NCBI GenBank assembly: GCA_902805985.1
Contig: CADCUW010000215.1
Coordinates: 1-6,594 of the forward strand
Reading direction: 5' to 3'
DNA length: 6,594 nt
DNA from: an uncultured Rubrobacteraceae bacterium
GTDB taxonomy: Bacteria; Actinomycetota; Rubrobacteria; Rubrobacterales; Rubrobacteraceae
Below the pieces are notes generated by a model that saw only the letters and a program-made list of their open reading frames with translations, was not told the origin of the DNA and searched no databases. The position numbers and the translations under genes were made by a program. Below are positions 5,050-6,594 of this stretch, in pieces (within the stretch, counting starts at the first letter, position 1; the number at the start of each line of letters is the position of its first letter).

Positions 5050-6197
5050 CCTCCTACCTGCGCGCCCTGCGCCTCATAAACTTCCGCAACTACGCCGACG
5101 ACACGGTCCTCCTCGGCCCCGGCCTAAACGTCGTCGTCGGGGACAACGCCCAGGGCAAGACGAACCTGCTCGAAGCGATCTCCTTCGCCGTCGCGGGCTC
5201 CTCGACCCGCACCGCCAACGACGCCGAGGTCGTCCGCTGGGAGCAGGACTTCGCCCGCGTCGAGGCCCGCGTCTCTTTCGACGATTCCCCCGACGAGCGC
5301 AAGGTGGCCGTCGGGTACGCACCGGGGCAGAAGAAGCGCCTGACCGTCGATGAGGCGCCGGCGCCCTCCCTCGCCAACTACGCCGCCGGCGGGGCCGGGG
5401 TACGGGCCGTCACCTTCTTCCCGGACGACATCAGGATCACCAAGGGCTCACCCTCGGACCGCCGAGAGTTCCTGGATGGCCTGCTCTCAACGCTGCGACC
5501 GTCGTACGCGGGGGCGGTCGCCGAGTACGCGAAGGCCGTGCAGCAGCGCAACCAGTTGCTGCGCAGGATCAGGGACGGATTCTCCTCCGAGCGGACGCTG
5601 TGGACGTGGGACCGGAAGGTGATCGAGCTCGGGGAGGAGGTGCTCAGGGGCCGCCAGGCCGCGATCGGACCCATCGAGCATTACTTCGAAAGCTCTCTAA
5701 GGGCCCTGTACGGCTCGGAGAAGGCCGCGATACGCCCCTCCTATAGCGCTCCCCTCGACGGCTACGCGGAGGCGCTTAAAGAGGCCCACAGCGCGGACGT
5801 CGAGAGGGGCACCACGTCGGTCGGGCCGCACAGGGACGACTTCGAGATCCTGCTCGGCGGGGTCAACCTGACGACGTTCGGGTCGCAGGGCCAGCAGCGG
5901 CTGGCGACGCTCGCGCTGAAGTTCGCGGCCAGGGACCACATCAGGGGCGAGACGGGGCAGGACCCGATCCTGCTCTTCGACGACGTGATGAGCGAGCTCG
6001 ACGAGCGCCGGCGGGACTTTCTCTCAGGCTATTTTCTGGAGAGCACCCAGGCCGTCATAACCACCACCAACCTCGACTACTTCGACGCCGAGGTCTTGGG
6101 GCGGGCCCGCGTGGTGCGCATATCTGGTGGCAACATCTCGAACACTACAAGCGGTGGTGTGCCCGAGCGGGCCGCCACGGCCTACAAAAAGGCTTAG
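5046..6197 (+). CDS. recF: DNA replication and repair protein RecF
   Basis: A 383-residue SMC-like ATPase that acts with RecO and RecR to load RecA at gapped DNA. The N-terminus LRALRLINFRNYADDTVLLG is the typical RecF opening. Walker A is GDNAQGKTN (32–40, K38). FFPDDIRITKGSPSDRREFLD (124–144) is the conserved central block, and SVGPHRDDF (258–266) follows. The ABC signature is FGSQGQQRLATLALK (278–292), and Walker B with D-loop is ILLFDDVMSELDERR (308–322, D312, D313). TTNLDYF (340–346) is near the C-terminus. The start TTG 5046 overlaps the preceding TGA as TTGA, with GGAGGT at 5037–5042 upstream, so translation is probably coupled to the S4 gene. Length and all ATPase motifs are normal. 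The gene ends 129 bases before gyrB. Confidence 0.98.
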   Translation: MTSYLRALRLINFRNYADDTVLLGPGLNVVVGDNAQGKTNLLEAISFAVAGSSTRTANDAEVVRWEQDFARVEARVSFDDSPDERKVAVGYAPGQKKRLTVDEAPAPSLANYAAGGAGVRAVTFFPDDIRITKGSPSDRREFLDGLLSTLRPSYAGAVAEYAKAVQQRNQLLRRIRDGFSSERTLWTWDRKVIELGEEVLRGRQAAIGPIEHYFESSLRALYGSEKAAIRPSYSAPLDGYAEALKEAHSADVERGTTSVGPHRDDFEILLGGVNLTTFGSQGQQRLATLALKFAARDHIRGETGQDPILLFDDVMSELDERRRDFLSGYFLESTQAVITTTNLDYFDAEVLGRARVVRISGGNISNTTSGGVPERAATAYKKA

Positions 6198-6224
6198 ATA
6201 AGGGCCAAACGGAACAGATGACCG

Positions 6225-6253
6225 TTGGGAAAACCCAATAGTTGTGTTACAAT
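6225..6253 (+). promoter_or_regulatory. gyrB promoter
   Basis: TTGGGA (6225–6230, 4/6 to the -35 consensus) and TACAAT (6248–6253, 5/6 to the -10) are separated by 17 bases. A TGT just before the -10 gives an extended -10 element. The predicted start of transcription is near 6260, leaving a leader of about 65 bases. The -35 lies in a short inverted repeat, TTGGG–AAAA–CCCAA (6225–6238). This is the best sigma-A-type promoter in the window. Confidence 0.7.
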
Positions 6254-6312
6254 CTTCGGGTGCAAACCTCTGCTGATAAGAACGGTCTTGTTACTTTCGC
6301 GGAACATGAGAT

Positions 6313-6594
<282 letters not shown>

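Noticed and set aside
6225..6238. TTGGG–AAAA–CCCAA as the recF terminator
   Set aside because: The stem is only 5 pairs with no T-run after it, and its left arm is the -35 of a good promoter.

Overview
This window is a bacterial chromosomal replication-origin locus in the classical order yidC–rnpA–rpmH (minus strand) diverging from an ATPase/winged-helix gene–dnaA–oriC–dnaN–yaaA(S4)–recF–gyrB (plus strand). The genes are GC-rich with frequent TTG/GTG starts. A Firmicute-style small S4 gene sits between dnaN and recF, and the organism is otherwise high-GC. Together this suggests a deep-branching actinobacterium, Rubrobacter-like, but that assignment is inference from gene order and composition. 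Both window edges cut genes: yidC on the left and gyrB on the right.

Layout. 1–708 (minus): the start of yidC, then rnpA, then the 44-residue rpmH. 709–1078: a divergent control region, poorer in GC, carrying three perfect DnaA boxes, two of them inside a perfect 17-1-17 palindrome. 1079–1870: a protein with a GHKL (Bergerat-fold) ATPase domain joined to a winged helix-turn-helix, not a textbook member of this locus. 1874–3211: dnaA, one codon after the preceding stop. 3212–3708: oriC, with 12 perfect TTATCCACA boxes, several near-matches, and an AT-rich unwinding element with DnaA-trio repeats. 3709–6197: dnaN, an S4-domain gene and recF in a tight, translationally coupled cluster. 6198–6326: a well-formed gyrB promoter and leader. 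6327–6594: the start of gyrB.

How it works together. DnaA binds the box clusters on both sides of its own operon and opens the AT-rich element next to dnaN. DnaN is the sliding clamp, RecF the gap-repair loader, and GyrB the supercoiling enzyme. RpmH, RnpA and YidC link ribosome assembly, RNase P and membrane insertion to the same locus. The least explained features are the ATPase–wHTH gene co-directional with dnaA and two convergent DnaA-trio arrays that bracket the unwinding element.
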